Positions 13,557-14,636 of a stretch of DNA of 14,636 bases are shown in pieces. Location of the stretch: assembly GCA_016875155.1 (NCBI GenBank), contig VGSD01000014.1, positions 1-14,636 on the forward strand. Direction: 5' to 3'. Each line of letters begins with the position of its first letter. The stretch's first letter is position 1. This DNA comes from Deltaproteobacteria bacterium (lineage in GTDB: Bacteria > Desulfobacterota > BSN033 > UBA1163). Under the pieces are notes generated by a model, which was not told the origin of the DNA, made no database searches, and worked only from the letters and a program-made list of their open reading frames with translations. Position numbers and translations under genes: made by a program.

Positions 13557-14261
13557 ATGCTTAAAATAAGAAAATTGACTGTCCATTATGGCCCCTTGCC
13601 TGCCCTCAAGGAGGTCTCTCTTGAAATCGGAAGAGGAGAGATTGTCTCCCTGATTGGTCCCAACAGAGCAGGAAAGACCACCTTGCTCCTCACCCTCTCC
13701 GGAATTCTTGAAACAACCGAGGGAAGAATCACCTTCGAAGAAGAGGATATCACCAATCTTAATCCCCATCAGATCGTATCAAAAGGCTTGATTCATATTC
13801 CCCAAGGCCGACATATCTTTCCTACCCTCTCTGTCCTCGATAATCTCTTATTAGGCGCCTATACAAAGAGAAAAGAAAAGGAAGGTGTGGAAGAAAGTCT
13901 CGAAGGAGTCTATAGCCTCTTTCCGAGATTGAGTGAGAGAAAGGATCAGAGAGCAGGGACACTGAGTGGTGGTGAACAACAGATGCTGGCCATTGGAAGG
14001 GCACTGATGGCAAGACCTAAATTATTGATGCTGGATGAACCTTCTCTGGGCCTTGCGCCCCAGTTCATCGAAGAGATCTTCGCCAACCTGAAAAAGATGA
14101 ACCAGAATGGCCTTACCCTCTTCATCGTCGAACAGGAAATTCCTCTTACACTTTCGATCTCCCATCGAGGCTATATCCTTCGAAATGGCCGCATCATCAG
14201 AGAAGGACCTGCTCCTGATCTCCTCGAAAGTCCGGAGATCAAGAACCTCATCAGCATTTAG
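13557..14261 (+). CDS. livF: Branched-chain amino acid ABC transporter ATP-binding protein LivF
   Basis: This 234-residue ABC ATPase is the partner of LivG in the heterodimeric motor of the importer. Walker A reads GPNRAGKTT at 34-42; the family norm is G-A/P-N-G-AGKTT, so R37 replaces a conserved Gly while the GxxxxGKT frame survives. The signature LSGGEQ (136-141), Walker B LLMLDEP (156-162) and VEQ at the switch position (Q193, usual in LivF) are intact. The Q-loop region HIPQGRHIFPTLSVLDNL (80-97) is typical. AAGG at 13549-13552 is a modest ribosome binding site. It is separated from livG by element B and is the last gene of the liv set. Confidence 0.93.
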   Translation: MLKIRKLTVHYGPLPALKEVSLEIGRGEIVSLIGPNRAGKTTLLLTLSGILETTEGRITFEEEDITNLNPHQIVSKGLIHIPQGRHIFPTLSVLDNLLLGAYTKRKEKEGVEESLEGVYSLFPRLSERKDQRAGTLSGGEQQMLAIGRALMARPKLLMLDEPSLGLAPQFIEEIFANLKKMNQNGLTLFIVEQEIPLTLSISHRGYILRNGRIIREGPAPDLLESPEIKNLISI

Positions 14262-14307
14262 TCTTTCGGAAAGCTACTATAGCAGGATAGAGCCCCAGAC
14301 TCATTAT

Positions 14308-14330
14308 CCCTCTCCCCTGGTGGGAGAGGG
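14308..14330. repeat. CCCTCTCCC hairpin repeat downstream of livF
   Basis: CCCTCTCCC (14308-14316) and GGGAGAGGG (14322-14330) form a perfect 9-bp stem with a 5-base loop CTGGT, followed by a G-rich tail with no T-run. It lies between the convergent livF and dehydrogenase genes and could act as a bidirectional block, but it looks like a common GC-rich dispersed repeat. Confidence 0.65.
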
Positions 14331-14364
14331 TAAGGGTGAGGGGGGAATGACGACAAGACTATAT

Positions 14365-14385
14365 GACGATACGACTACTCGACTA
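14365..14385. repeat. GACGAT...CTCGACTA dispersed repeat, copy 2
   Basis: This segment matches the one at 10643-10663 at 19 of 21 positions by hand count. It is in the convergent gap after livF. Confidence 0.5.
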
Positions 14386-14398
14386 CCAACCCTTTCAA

Positions 14399-14635
14399 TC
14401 AGGTCTTTTCCATCATGAAGTCATAAAAACCTTCATCATCCAGTCGTAACCGTTCTCCTAAAAGCTCTTCTACAAAAGGGCCCTTCGCATAGACTGGTTT
14501 CGGAGAGTCGGAGAGCACAGCCTCGAGGATGAGATCAGCAATCAATTCCGGTCCTGGGATCGAGACATTCGTGAACAACTTCCCCATACCTGCGCCATAC
14601 GTCTGATACACAGTCTTGTAATCAGGATCGGTTCT
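14399..14635 (-). CDS. Short-chain dehydrogenase/reductase family protein, C-terminal part (5' end outside window)
   Basis: The minus-strand frame is open from the window edge to TGA at 14401-14399, giving 78 residues of a C-terminus. The pattern VSIPGPELIADLILEAVLS followed by SPKPVYAKGP resembles the C-terminal substrate-binding end of classical SDR proteins, where SPGPEVVA...I..A....P is common. The catalytic Tyr-x3-Lys and cofactor loop would lie outside the window, so the assignment is tentative. The GTG at 14611 is not taken as the start because the frame continues upstream. It is convergent to livF. Confidence 0.55.
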   Translation of the reverse strand, partial: RTDPDYKTVYQTYGAGMGKLFTNVSIPGPELIADLILEAVLSDSPKPVYAKGPFVEELLGERLRLDDEGFYDFMMEKT

Positions 14636-14636
14636 C

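Noticed and set aside
13482..13769. Minus-strand ORF over the repeat element and livF start
   Set aside because: It translates the nested palindrome and the antisense of livF, so it is a shadow frame.
1..14636. CRISPR array, tRNA, rRNA or full insertion sequence
   Set aside because: No regularly spaced repeat-spacer series, no tRNA-like cloverleaf and no transposase reading frame were seen; the repeats are short and intergenic.

Overview
The window looks like a chromosomal segment of a Gram-negative bacterium. The lipid A/LPS genes (waaA, lpxK) require an outer membrane. The leuA-leuC-leuD-(leuB)-asd order, the livKHMGF amino-acid importer and the many short palindromic and tandem repeats in the gaps resemble Deltaproteobacteria (Desulfobacterota), possibly sulfate-reducing or syntrophic lineages. 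That placement is inference; there is no rRNA or other marker gene here.

Layout. (1) 104-2527: waaA (Kdo transferase) and lpxK (lipid A 4'-kinase), consecutive steps of Kdo2-lipid A assembly. (2) 2718-6284: leuA, leuC and leuD, giving 2-isopropylmalate synthase and both subunits of isopropylmalate dehydratase. (3) 6285-8259: an islet where leuB would often be found. On the minus strand it holds an MntA/HepT (nucleotidyltransferase/HEPN) toxin-antitoxin pair, a small cysteine-rich ORF with a good ribosome binding site, gene fragments, a likely operator palindrome, an intrinsic-terminator-like hairpin and repeats. (4) 8260-9282: asd, aspartate-semialdehyde dehydrogenase. (5) 9377-14261: livK, livH, livM, livG and livF, a complete branched-chain amino acid (or related) ABC importer, with a strong intrinsic terminator after livK and a repeat element between livG and livF. 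(6) 14399-14635: the 3' end of a convergent gene, probably a short-chain dehydrogenase, running off the window.

Functionally the plus-strand genes join envelope lipid synthesis, leucine synthesis, the aspartate branch and branched-chain amino acid uptake. leuB is not in this window.

The most noteworthy structure is non-coding. A 109-bp element with imperfect terminal inverted repeats occurs upstream of asd and, in opposite orientation, between livG and livF. The second copy is interrupted by an exact 20-bp GC-rich palindrome that also occurs alone between leuC and leuD, so the window holds both an empty and a filled site. Also notable are an old in-frame 31-codon duplication at the LivM N-terminus and a Gly-to-Arg change inside the LivF Walker A loop. 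I see no tRNA, rRNA, CRISPR array or transposase gene.
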